A stretch of DNA of 59,836 bases from Alistipes sp. GTDB taxonomy: Bacteria; Bacteroidota; Bacteroidia; Bacteroidales; Rikenellaceae. Location of the stretch: positions 1-59,836 of the forward strand of contig JAGAPT010000041.1 in assembly GCA_017623115.1 (NCBI GenBank). Reading direction: 5' to 3'. This document shows, piece by piece, positions 26,464-33,739 of the stretch. The notes below the pieces were generated by a model. That model was not told where the DNA came from. It searched no databases and worked only from the letters and a program-made list of their open reading frames with translations. The translations under genes and the position numbers were made by a program. How positions within the stretch are numbered: position 1 is the stretch's first letter; each line of letters starts with the position of its first letter.

Positions 26464-26814
26464 CTAAAACTGTGAGAAATCAACCTCGCGCAATTTTCCG
26501 ATGCCGGAAATCTCCACCGTCTTGGCTTTCCAAAGGTCATAGGTTGCCTTATACGGACCAGCACCCTCATAGACATGAATTGCACTGCGTTTCCACTCCT
26601 CGGTTTTGCCATCACTCCAGGTAATCGTACCGGTGATATCGTTTGCCGGCGTAAAAACGGGAATCTTCTCGAAACTCTTGCGGGAGTGTGTAATCACAAA
26701 CTTACCATAATCGGGCGAGCTATAATCGGGACCACCCTCCGAACCGCCACTGCTGCAAGCCGTGCCGACACCTGCCATCAGCAGCACGACCAGATATATT
26801 GCATACTTTTTCAT
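26464..26814 (-). CDS. Small lipoprotein next to a C10 protease; candidate protease inhibitor
   Basis: This 116-aa protein has a lipoprotein signal (lipobox GVGTAC, then SSGGSEGGP) and a ~90-residue mature part with many beta-strand-like segments (GKFVITHSRKSFEKI, DITGTITWSDGKTEEWKRS, TVEISGIGKLREV). No family is recognised. It is encoded 25 bp after the C10 protease, ahead of the shared terminator. In Bacteroides, C10 protease genes are known to be linked to small staphostatin/Spi-like inhibitors, so inhibitor or chaperone of its neighbour is a reasonable guess. Size fits (staphostatins ~105-110 aa); homology is not shown. Confidence 0.65.
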   Translation of the reverse strand: MKKYAIYLVVLLMAGVGTACSSGGSEGGPDYSSPDYGKFVITHSRKSFEKIPVFTPANDITGTITWSDGKTEEWKRSAIHVYEGAGPYKATYDLWKAKTVEISGIGKLREVDFSQF

Positions 26815-26839
26815 CGTATTCTGTTTTTTCAGTTTATCA

Positions 26840-28657
26840 CTACAATTTCACATTTACGGAGCAGGAGACACCTTTATTATCCTCGCTCACACGCAACGTA
26901 TAGCTGCCTGCCGGAGCCGTGATATCCTGCCAATCACCCGTCGAGTCGACCTCCAGCGCAGCCTTGCTGCCTTGCAGCAGGCGTACCTTCAAACCGGCAT
27001 GGGTTTTAATCGAGAGCTTCTTGGTCGTGCGATCGTATTTGAGCGACGTACCATCCTCCAAGGTTTTCTGGTCGAGTTCGATAAGCACAATGCGGTCTAC
27101 CGTTTCTTCGGTACTACCCTCCAGTTCCACCCATTGATTATTGTGCCAATAGAAGGCGGCCAAATAGTCACCCACTACTGCCGTCGACGTCAGTTTTAGC
27201 TTCTCAAACTCATAACCGGAGCCACTCTCAGCCGCTACTGATGCACTATTCTCCACCAACATCTTTTTCACATTGCCACCCATATCACAATGCGCAACAG
27301 CGATTTTGCCGGAGTAGGGAGCATTACCCAGATTCATCAAAAAGCCAACACGCAAATTGAAGTTCTGTTTCGTCGGATCAACTTTATTAAGCACTTCCAG
27401 TCCGGGGAAATATTGTCCCGTTGTAGACTCACCGGCTGTCAAATACATGTCATAGGTATAGCTGGTCGTACCATTGCGGTCGGGCTCCAGACCCACCAGA
27501 GCCTCCTGATACGAGTTAAAATTCATACCCGAAACGGGTGTCATGACCTTTACCGAGAACCAGCCATTGGCAGTTCCGGTCCAACCCCAGTTGAAGTGAA
27601 ACTTGTCCCCATCCTGGTAGCCATCCATCACAAAGGCGTGGCCACCGGTACCATCCGAATTAGCACCGCCATAAAGCACCGGTCGATTGGCATCAATTTC
27701 GGCCTTCAAGGTGCGATACCAAATCTCATCCGAATAGTAAGAACGATAGAGCCATCGAGCCTGCTTGCTGTAACGCATGTAGGTCGTCATCACCTCATAA
27801 GCGTCTTGCACATAGGCTCCCGTACCCTCCAAATCATATGTAGCCTTATTCATTACACCGAGGTCTGCCATCAAAACCGCTACCGCCTTCGCTTGTGCTT
27901 CGGTATACTGGGCAACTGGTTTAGACACTCCTTGCTGATAGACGAAATAGTCGTTCGGCATATTGGCATAGTCATACGAGGTTGCCAGGGTACGCGCAGG
28001 GATTGTCACGCTCGTACCATTATCCATCTTATAGGAATACCCCGCAGCCATCGTACCATTGGGTGATGCGGGCCACTGATTGTATTGGCAAATGATGGCG
28101 GCTGCGGTCTGCACACAGCCCGTCAAAGCCGGCTGGCTCGTATCGGGAAGCACCGGGCAGTCATTGTTAAAAGGAGGTGTTTGATCCCAATTCGCCGTCT
28201 TGAGCAATTTTTCGCCACCGGCACGCGACAGGCCTCGACCTCCAGCACTCCAATTGGCATGTGGCGCAGCACCCTGCTGGCGAGCAGCCAGAATCGTCGA
28301 GCGCACGCCATCGAGCCACCAACGCAGGTTTGCGGGCATGCCCTCGATGGTCGAGAAGTTGTTTTCAAACGAGTAACCCAGAATCGGAGTTGAGGCATCG
28401 TCACCGGCCACAAGGACAAAGCCCGGAGCATCGGTGCGATTAAAGAGGTAGAATGCCGGCTCGGAGACCGAACGGCCACCGGCCTGCTCACCATCCCATA
28501 CCAATTCAAACGAAACAGCCGAGCGCGAGGCCGCATGTTGTGCGAAAAATTCCGTCGCAAACGCCTTTGCCTGCTCGACTTTCACAGGGGCTGCCATGGT
28601 CCACAAGGGCATCAAGAGTGCCAACACCCCCAATAAGCGTGTAAAAGTTCTTTTCAT
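26840..28657 (-). CDS. C10 family cysteine peptidase (streptopain-like), secreted
   Basis: With the ATG at 28657 (MKRTFTRLLGVLALLMPLW) the product is 605 aa. A signal peptide is followed by a streptopain-type propeptide (FYLFNRTDAPGFVLVAGDD, PILGYS). The mature C10 domain has GCVQTAAAIICQYNQWP (nucleophile Cys) and GGHAFVMDGYQ (His), then NWGWTGTANGWF with the conserved Trp. The last ~200 residues form beta-sandwich modules ending SYTLRVSEDN...VNVKL. Streptopain and the Bacteroides Bfp enzymes are secreted virulence-type proteases made as zymogens. It forms an operon with the small lipoprotein. A TTG two codons upstream is a less likely start. Confidence 0.92.
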   Translation of the reverse strand: MKRTFTRLLGVLALLMPLWTMAAPVKVEQAKAFATEFFAQHAASRSAVSFELVWDGEQAGGRSVSEPAFYLFNRTDAPGFVLVAGDDASTPILGYSFENNFSTIEGMPANLRWWLDGVRSTILAARQQGAAPHANWSAGGRGLSRAGGEKLLKTANWDQTPPFNNDCPVLPDTSQPALTGCVQTAAAIICQYNQWPASPNGTMAAGYSYKMDNGTSVTIPARTLATSYDYANMPNDYFVYQQGVSKPVAQYTEAQAKAVAVLMADLGVMNKATYDLEGTGAYVQDAYEVMTTYMRYSKQARWLYRSYYSDEIWYRTLKAEIDANRPVLYGGANSDGTGGHAFVMDGYQDGDKFHFNWGWTGTANGWFSVKVMTPVSGMNFNSYQEALVGLEPDRNGTTSYTYDMYLTAGESTTGQYFPGLEVLNKVDPTKQNFNLRVGFLMNLGNAPYSGKIAVAHCDMGGNVKKMLVENSASVAAESGSGYEFEKLKLTSTAVVGDYLAAFYWHNNQWVELEGSTEETVDRIVLIELDQKTLEDGTSLKYDRTTKKLSIKTHAGLKVRLLQGSKAALEVDSTGDWQDITAPAGSYTLRVSEDNKGVSCSVNVKL

Positions 28658-28659
28658 AA

Positions 28660-28688
28660 CCAACCTTTATTATAAGCGAATAGGTTGG
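28660..28688 (-). promoter_or_regulatory. 5'-leader hairpin abutting the C10 protease start codon
   Basis: Seven-bp inverted repeat CCAACCT/AGGTTGG (28660-28666 with 28682-28688), with a 15-nt AT-rich loop, ends 2 nt before the ATG. It could limit ribosome access; function is untested. Confidence 0.45.
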
Positions 28689-28768
28689 CAAGATAGGCAT
28701 TTTTTATCACAATCACGCTTTTTTTTTGTGCTTTTGTGCATAAATCGCCGTTTTCGGCCGAAAAAAAA

Positions 28769-28834
28769 GGGAGTTTTTAGGAGGATGGGAGGGGAGTTTT
28801 GGGGGATTTTGGGAGGGTTGGGAATTTTGCGAGT
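28769..28834. repeat. G-rich GGGAGTTTT-type intergenic repeat
   Basis: A run of GGGAGTTTT-like units on the plus strand, with six G-tracts of three or more between 28786 and 28822 separated by short loops, which fits a G-quadruplex. Same family as 622-717, 31082-31123 and 57065-57133, here with the left arm only. It lies upstream of the C10 protease gene. The rest of 28690-28980 has no convincing gene. Confidence 0.6.
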
Positions 28835-28939
28835 ACGCCCAAACCTCTTTCCTCTTTAACCCAGCTTCGCAGGTTTGACTTTGCTCCGGCTCGGCATAGC
28901 CCGCAAGCGGCCACTGCGCTCGCCTTAATCGCAAAGTTG

Positions 28940-28980
28940 CTCTTTCCTCTTTCCTCTTTCCTCTTTGCTCTTTCCTCTTC
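28940..28980. repeat. Heptanucleotide tandem repeat (CTCTTTC)n
   Basis: Five full units (CTCTTTC three times, CTCTTTG, CTCTTTC) plus a partial CTCTTC, directly after the tRNA terminator on the minus strand. A shorter relative (CCTCTTTCCTCTTTAA) is at about 28847-28860. Confidence 0.8.
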
Positions 28981-28982
28981 AC

Positions 28983-29017
28983 AAAAAAAGCCACCGATGC
29001 ATGTGCATCAGTGGCTT
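28983..29017 (-). terminator. Terminator of tRNA-Gln
   Basis: On the minus strand a stem AAGCCAC-T-GATGCA with a 2-nt loop pairs with TGCATC-G-GTGGCTT and runs into T7. Its first base is the last A of the encoded CCA end, so the tRNA and its terminator abut directly. Confidence 0.85.
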
Positions 29018-29090
29018 GGTTGAGCTACCAGGATTCGAACCTGGAATAACAGGACCAGAATCTGTTGTGTTACCATTACACCATAGCTCA
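29017..29090 (-). tRNA. tRNA-Gln, anticodon CTG, CCA end encoded
   Basis: The cloverleaf on the minus strand: acceptor TGAGCTA/TAGCTCA, D stem GTGT/ACAC with loop AATGGTA, anticodon stem ACAGA/CCTGT around loop TTCTGGT (anticodon CTG, reading CAG), variable loop TATT, T arm CCAGG-TTCGAAT-CCTGG, discriminator A, then CCA. The top pair of the anticodon stem next to the loop (31-39) is A-C, a mismatch. Without the CCA the gene is 29020-29090. Confidence 0.93.
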
Positions 29091-29117
29091 ATAAGGTCTC
29101 TGTCTCGTTTGACGGTG

Positions 29118-29148
29118 CAAAAGTAGAACTTATTTTTACAATTGCAAA
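29118..29148 (-). promoter_or_regulatory. Promoter of tRNA-Gln
   Basis: The minus strand shows TTTG (29145-29148), a 19-nt spacer and TACTTTTG (29118-29125), about 28 nt before the tRNA. Confidence 0.8.
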
Positions 29149-29239
29149 GTTTTTTCTCAAAAATTTTTCATACATTTGTTTGCTCAAGTGGAAATACCCC
29201 ATTTGAAACAAACCGCAACAACACTAAAAACAAGCTATT

Positions 29240-30508
29240 ATGGGAATCAAATTCCGCCTTACCGTGATGAACTTCCTGCAGTATGCCGTGTGGGGCTCCT
29301 ACCTCACTTCGATGGGTACGCAGCTCGTAGGCATCGGCATGGCCGATAAAATCGGTCTGTTCTACGCCATGCAGGGTATTGTCTCACTCTTCATGCCCGC
29401 CCTGGTGGGCATCATTGCCGACCGCTGGGTGCAGGCACAACGTCTGCTCGGCATCTGCCACCTCCTGGCCGCCCTCTTCATGGCCGGTGCCGCCTTCAGC
29501 ATCAGTGCCTCGGCACCGCACTACAACTATTGGCTCCTTTTCAGCCTCTACTCGCTCAGCGTAGCCTTCTACATGCCGACCATCGCCCTCTCGAACTCGG
29601 TCGCTTACAGCGTTCTCGAGAGCAACCACATGGATACGGTGAAGGTCTTCCCGCCCATCCGCGTATGGGGCACCGTGGGCTTCATCTGCGCCATGCTCTT
29701 CTGCGACTTCGCCGGTTTCCAGAAGAACTACATGCAGTTCTACCAGAGTGCCGTGCTGGGTGTGATGTTGGGCCTCTACGCCTTCTCGCTCCCCACCTGC
29801 CCGACCAACACCTCGGGCGAGCAGAAATCGCTCGTCGAGGCACTCGGCCTGCGAGCCTTCTCGCTCTTCAAGCAGAAGAAGATGGCCCTGTTCTTCATCT
29901 TCTCGATGTTGCTTGGCGTATCGTTGCAAATTACGAACGGCTTCGCCAACCCCTTCATCACCTCGTTCCGTGAGATTCCCGAGTTCGCCTCGACCTTCGG
30001 CGCGAACCATGCCAATGCGCTGATTTCGCTCTCGCAGGTATCCGAGACCCTCTGCATCCTGCTCATTCCCTTCTGCCTGAAACGCTTCGGCATCAAGAAT
30101 GTGATGCTGATGGCCATGTTCGCCTGGGTGCTGCGCTTCGGGCTCTTTGGCGTAGGTAACCCGGGGGGCGGTGTTTGGATGTTCATCCTCTCGATGATTG
30201 TCTATGGTATCGCCTTCGACTTCTTCAACATCTCGGGCTCGCTCTTTGTCAACAACGAAACCGACACCTCGATTCGCTCGAGTGCGCAAGGTCTCTTCAT
30301 GATGATGACCAACGGCGTGGGTGCCACCATCGGTACGCTCGGTGCACAGGCCATTGTCAACCGCTTTGTCTACACCGAGACGACCCCCATCGCACAAGTT
30401 GCCGGATGGTCGACCTCGTGGTTGATTTTTGCCGGATATGCCCTCGTGGTGGCTCTGCTCTTTGCTGTGGTCTTCCAGTACAAGCACAACCCCGAAGCAA
30501 CTCGTTAA
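29240..30508 (+). CDS. Nucleoside permease, MFS (NHS family)
   Basis: This 422-aa inner-membrane protein has about 12 hydrophobic helices. It matches the nucleoside:H+ symporter (NupG/XapB) group: FLQYAVWGSYLTSMGTQL at the N-terminus, GIIADRWVQAQRLLG in the first cytoplasmic loop, VKVFPPIRVWGTVGFICAM, and the late QGLFMMMTNGVGATIG segment. It imports nucleosides with protons. It is a single gene with a -7-like TACATTTG at 29171-29178 and its own terminator. Confidence 0.88.
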   Translation: MGIKFRLTVMNFLQYAVWGSYLTSMGTQLVGIGMADKIGLFYAMQGIVSLFMPALVGIIADRWVQAQRLLGICHLLAALFMAGAAFSISASAPHYNYWLLFSLYSLSVAFYMPTIALSNSVAYSVLESNHMDTVKVFPPIRVWGTVGFICAMLFCDFAGFQKNYMQFYQSAVLGVMLGLYAFSLPTCPTNTSGEQKSLVEALGLRAFSLFKQKKMALFFIFSMLLGVSLQITNGFANPFITSFREIPEFASTFGANHANALISLSQVSETLCILLIPFCLKRFGIKNVMLMAMFAWVLRFGLFGVGNPGGGVWMFILSMIVYGIAFDFFNISGSLFVNNETDTSIRSSAQGLFMMMTNGVGATIGTLGAQAIVNRFVYTETTPIAQVAGWSTSWLIFAGYALVVALLFAVVFQYKHNPEATR

Positions 30509-30554
30509 AGACGGCGGCTGTTCTATTTCAGCCCAAAGGTTCTCTTTATCGTCC

Positions 30555-30590
30555 AAAGCCTGCCATTTTCCATGGCAGGCTTTTCTTTGG
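30555..30590 (+). terminator. Terminator of the nucleoside permease gene
   Basis: An 11-bp stem (30555-30565 AAAGCCTGCCA with 30673-like partner at 30573-30583) with a 7-nt loop, followed by TTTTCTTT. Confidence 0.85.
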
Positions 30591-30682
30591 CACGCTATTT
30601 GCCCTATTTTTGTTCAGCTGCGGCACAGCAACCGCAGTGAGGTTTCTTCATTTATTTAAGTTTGGGTTAGTAGTTTTTGGGA

Positions 30683-30740
30683 GGTGCAACGCCTCCCGAG
30701 GATAGCAGGCAGTTGTGAAAACTCCCTGCTGTCTTTTTTT
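30683..30740 (+). ncRNA. Putative structured RNA element, copy 1
   Basis: The 19-nt block GGTGCAACGCCTCCCGAGG (30683-30701) leads into a hairpin: 9-bp lower stem (30701-30709 with 30725-30733), a C-C mismatch, a 4-bp upper stem AGTT/AACT and loop GTGAA, then T7. Copy 2 at 30980-31033 has the same block and the same fold with compensating base changes. Each copy ends like an intrinsic terminator. No family is recognised. It may be the 3' end of a small RNA or part of an intergenic repeat. Confidence 0.5.
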
Positions 30741-30828
30741 GTATCGGGTCTAAAACTACTTTCAACCGGTTCATGCAGCAAGCCTCTGCTCGCTTGTGGG
30801 CAAAGGGCTCTACGAGCCTATGTCGCTA

Positions 30829-30871
30829 TTGGCGAATGGCTATTCGTGCAAGCTCGATAGCCATTCGTCAA
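30829..30871. repeat. Long hairpin, 15-bp stem
   Basis: Arms 30829-30843 and 30857-30871 (TTGGCGAATGGCTAT and its complement) pair over 15 bp with one G-U pair and a 13-nt loop. A second short hairpin AAACTAC/GTAGTTT follows at 30879-30895. Both lie between the two RNA-like elements, in a 30591-31045 region with no convincing gene. Confidence 0.7.
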
Positions 30872-30979
30872 CACCACCAAACTACTTTGTAGTTTCCTTT
30901 GCCCTCCTGCACTCGGAGCCTTTGTTCTGCTCCTGCGGTCGTTAGTAGTCTGTATGAGGTTTTGCGTTGTATGAAGAGC

Positions 30980-31033
30980 GGTGCAACGCCTCCCGAGGGC
31001 GAGCGGCAGTCGAGAAGACTCCCGCTCGTTTTT
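30980..31033 (+). ncRNA. Putative structured RNA element, copy 2
   Basis: The block GGTGCAACGCCTCCCGAGG recurs at 30980-30998. The hairpin has a 7-bp lower stem CGAGCGG/CCGCTCG (31000-31006 with 31022-31028), the same C-C mismatch, upper stem AGTC/GACT and loop GAGAA, then T5. Compared with copy 1 both sides of both stems change together, so the fold is conserved and the sequence is not. Function unknown. Confidence 0.5.
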
Positions 31034-31045
31034 GTTTCATGTCAC

Positions 31046-31081
31046 AAAAAAAAGGAGTTCAAGGATTTCTCCTTAAACTCC
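31046..31081 (-). terminator. Terminator of purB
   Basis: On the minus strand a 12-bp stem (GGAGTTTAAGGA with TCCTTGAACTCC, 31054-31065 with 31070-31081, one G-U pair) with a 4-nt loop is followed by T8. A GGGAGTTTT-type repeat lies between it and the purB stop (31082-31123). Confidence 0.85.
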
Positions 31082-31123
31082 CAAAAATGCTCAAAACTCC
31101 CAAAATTCCCAATCCGGAATCCG
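31082..31123. repeat. CTCCCAAAA-type intergenic repeat
   Basis: Units CCCAAAAATGCTCAAAACT, CCCAAAATTCCCAA and two copies of TCCGGAA; this is the C-rich arm of the repeat family seen at 622-717, 28769-28834 and 57065-57133. Confidence 0.5.
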
Positions 31124-31134
31124 GAATCTAAAAA

Positions 31135-32484
31135 CTACTTTCTAAACACACCCGTATAGGTCGAGGGCGACAAGGCACACAACTCCTCCTTCACGCTTTC
31201 GGACACCGCCAGTGTCTCGATAAAGGCCTTAATCGACTGCTCGGTGATATGCTCGTTCGTGCGGGTCAGAGCTTTCAGTGCCTCATAGGGTTTCGGATAA
31301 CCCTCACGACGCAGGATGGTCTGGATACCCTCGGCAACAACGGCCCAGTTCTCCTCCAAATCTTGCGCCAAGGCCTCCCGATTCAGCAGCACCTTGCCCA
31401 AGCCCTTCATGAGCGACTTCAGAGCGATGAGCGTATGAGCCATCGGCACACCCACATTGCGTAGCACGGTCGAGTCCGTCAGATCACGCTGCAGGCGCGA
31501 AACAGGCAATTTTCGCGAGAGGTGCTCGTAGATGGCATTGGCGATACCGAGGTTGCCCTCGGCATTCTCGAAATCGATCGGATTGACCTTGTGCGGCATG
31601 GCACTCGAGCCCACCTCACCGGCCTTAATCTGCTGCTTGAAGTACTCCGACGAGATGTACATCCACATATCGCGCGCCAAGTCGAGCAGAATCGTATCGA
31701 TACGCTTCAGGGCATCGAACATCGCAGCGAGGTTATCGTAGTGCTCAATTTGGGTCGTATACTGCGAGCGGCTCAAGCCGAGCGTGTCGTTCACAAAGCC
31801 ATTGGCAAAGGCGACCCAATCGCGCTCGGGATAGGCAGCATGGTGGGCATTCATGTTACCCGTAGCACCACCGAACTTTGCGGGCACGGGAACAGCCTTC
31901 AACTGCTCGATCTGCTTATCCAGACGCTCGACATAGACCATGAACTCCTTGCCCAGAACCGTCGGCGAGGCCGGTTGTCCGTGCGTGCGTGCCAACATCG
32001 GCACCGACATCCACTCCTCGGCCATCGTAGCAAGCGTTGCACGCACCTCCTCGAAGGCGGGATAGAGCACCTCCTCAAGAGCCTCCTTCATCGAGAGGGG
32101 CACGGCCGTGTTGTTAATATCCTGCGACGTCAGGCCGAAGTGCACAAACTCCTTGTAGGCCTCCAAGCCGATTTCATCCATCTTCTCCTTGAGGATGTAC
32201 TCAATGGCCTTCACATCGTGGTTCGTCGTGCGCTCAATCTCCTTCACACGCTCGGCCGAGGCGGGCGAAAAATCGAGGTAGAGCGATCTGAGGTCGGCAA
32301 ATTTCGCCTGATCGACCGCTGCCAACTGCGGCAACGGCAATTCGCACAGAGCGATGAAGTATTCGACCTCGACACGGATGCGGTAGCGAATCAGTGCCTG
32401 TTCGGAGAAATAGTTGGCCAGCGGCTCGGTCACGCGACGATAGCGACCGTCGACGGGAGAAATAGCTGTCAAAGGAGTTATCAT
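31135..32484 (-). CDS. purB: Adenylosuccinate lyase
   Basis: The ATG at 32484 (MITPLTAISPVDGRYRRVTE) gives 449 aa, close to the E. coli enzyme. The fumarase/aspartase superfamily signature is GEVGSSAMPHKVNPIDFENA near residue 290. TSQDINNTAVPLS and ARTHGQPASPTVLGKE are the other active-site regions. It cleaves SAICAR to AICAR and adenylosuccinate to AMP in purine synthesis. The E. coli-like start SPVDGRY and MPHKVNPIDFEN mark the PurB subgroup. An upstream extension of 20 residues runs into the promoter region and is not used. Confidence 0.97.
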   Translation of the reverse strand: MITPLTAISPVDGRYRRVTEPLANYFSEQALIRYRIRVEVEYFIALCELPLPQLAAVDQAKFADLRSLYLDFSPASAERVKEIERTTNHDVKAIEYILKEKMDEIGLEAYKEFVHFGLTSQDINNTAVPLSMKEALEEVLYPAFEEVRATLATMAEEWMSVPMLARTHGQPASPTVLGKEFMVYVERLDKQIEQLKAVPVPAKFGGATGNMNAHHAAYPERDWVAFANGFVNDTLGLSRSQYTTQIEHYDNLAAMFDALKRIDTILLDLARDMWMYISSEYFKQQIKAGEVGSSAMPHKVNPIDFENAEGNLGIANAIYEHLSRKLPVSRLQRDLTDSTVLRNVGVPMAHTLIALKSLMKGLGKVLLNREALAQDLEENWAVVAEGIQTILRREGYPKPYEALKALTRTNEHITEQSIKAFIETLAVSESVKEELCALSPSTYTGVFRK

Positions 32485-32531
32485 ATTCAGCAGATTGTTG
32501 TTTAATTTCGGCACCAAAATTACAACAAATA

Positions 32532-32561
32532 TTGATAAAAGCATAATTTTCGCTACCTTTG
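32532..32561 (+). promoter_or_regulatory. Promoter of the DUF4834-mlaE-mlaF operon
   Basis: TTG (32532-32534), a 19-nt spacer and TACCTTTG (32554-32561). On the other strand TAATTTTG (32515-32522) is a likely -7 box for purB, so the two operons are divergent. Confidence 0.7.
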
Positions 32562-32579
32562 TCCAAAATAAACCTGATT

Positions 32580-32978
32580 ATGAACTTTTTTTCTGCTATG
32601 ATAGAATCGTTGGTCAACTTCGTGCGTCGCAATCCGCTCACGGTGCTCTTCATCATCGTCTTGGCACTGACCGCTCCGGCGCTGTTGCGTGGATTGGCAA
32701 CGCTGATTCTCTACCTCGTTTTTGGATTCATTCTCTTCATTGTGATTGTACTGGTGATGATGCGCTGGCGTCTGCACAAGGTGCGTCAGCAGGTACAACA
32801 GCAATTCAACGAACAGCAACGCCGCCAAAGCCAAGCCTACTCCTCGTTCTACGACTCCCAGACCCGTCAAAACACACAGGAAGGCGAGGTAAAGGTACGC
32901 AAAACGGGGGCAACACCCGAAAAACGCATCGCCAACGACGTGGGTGACTATGTCGAATTTGAGGAGACCAAAGAGTAA
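32580..32978 (+). CDS. DUF4834-like small membrane protein
   Basis: This 132-aa protein starts at the ATG 32580 (MNFFSAMIESLVNFVRRNPL). It has two hydrophobic segments (about residues 20-50 and 48-70), then a charged, Gln-rich cytosolic tail (RQQVQQQFNEQQRRQSQ) ending DVGDYVEFEETKE. The combination of N-terminal membrane region and acidic DYVEFEE end resembles the DUF4834 family of Bacteroidetes, whose function is unknown. It is 17 bp before mlaE and shares its promoter, so a link to lipid transport is possible. Confidence 0.65.
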   Translation: MNFFSAMIESLVNFVRRNPLTVLFIIVLALTAPALLRGLATLILYLVFGFILFIVIVLVMMRWRLHKVRQQVQQQFNEQQRRQSQAYSSFYDSQTRQNTQEGEVKVRKTGATPEKRIANDVGDYVEFEETKE

Positions 32979-32995
32979 CCAATCCGCATCCAGTC

Positions 32996-33739
32996 ATGTT
33001 CAAGGTTTTTGAACTTATCGGCCGCTACTTTATCTTGATGGGAAAGGTCTTTTCCCGTCCGGAGAAGGGTTCGATTTATCGGCGACGCATCATCTACGAA
33101 ATGGAGTCCATCGGTATCGACTCCATCGGATTGACGGCCATCATCTCCATCTTCATCGGAGCGGTCATCACCTTGCAGATGTGCATCAACCTCGAATCGC
33201 CCTTCATTCCGCAGTCGCTCATTGGCTACGCCACACGCGAGACGATGATTCTGGAGTTTTCGTCGACGGTCGTTGCGCTGATTCTCTCGGGCAAGGTCGG
33301 TTCGTCGATTGCCTCCGAGATTGGCACGATGCGCATCACCGAGCAGATTGACGCACTTGAAATCATGGGCGTCAACTCCGCCTCCTACCTCATCCTGCCA
33401 AAGATCGTAGCGGCGGTCATCTTCTTCCCCTTTCTCACGATTCTCTCGATTGGCATCGGCATCCTCGGTGGTTACCTGATTGCCATAGCCACCGGCATCA
33501 TGATTCCGGCCAACTACGTAGCCGGCATCCTGCTCGACTTCGACTCCTATTCGATTACCTACTCGCTCATCAAGTCGGCCGTCTTTGCCTACATCATCAC
33601 CTCTATATCAGCCTTCTACGGCTACTATGCCAAGGGCAATTCGCTCGAGGTGGGTAAAGCTTCGACCCGTGCCGTGGTAGTCGGCTCGGTTGTTATCATG
33701 ATTTTCAACCTGATTCTGACCCAAATCCTGCTCATATGA
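32996..33739 (+). CDS. mlaE: MlaE family ABC transporter permease (lipid transport)
   Basis: This 247-aa inner-membrane protein has the MlaE fold. An interface helix (RRIIYEMESIGIDSIGLTAI) precedes about five membrane segments, with the MlaE hallmark GKVGSSIASEIGTMRITEQI and DALEIMGV coupling region near the middle. With MlaF it moves phospholipids or similar lipids between inner and outer membranes. The stop overlaps the mlaF start (ATGA). No MlaD/MCE protein is encoded next to it here. Confidence 0.93.
   Translation: MFKVFELIGRYFILMGKVFSRPEKGSIYRRRIIYEMESIGIDSIGLTAIISIFIGAVITLQMCINLESPFIPQSLIGYATRETMILEFSSTVVALILSGKVGSSIASEIGTMRITEQIDALEIMGVNSASYLILPKIVAAVIFFPFLTILSIGIGILGGYLIAIATGIMIPANYVAGILLDFDSYSITYSLIKSAVFAYIITSISAFYGYYAKGNSLEVGKASTRAVVVGSVVIMIFNLILTQILLI

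Noticed and set aside
28713-28994. 93-aa Lys/Arg-rich frame on the minus strand
   Set aside because: It is translated repeat sequence (heptamer array and G-rich repeat) overlapping the tRNA terminator.
30683-31033. Known small RNAs (6S RNA, SRP RNA, tmRNA, riboswitch) for the intergenic elements
   Set aside because: I could not match their conserved cores; the two copies share only the 19-nt block and the hairpin plan.
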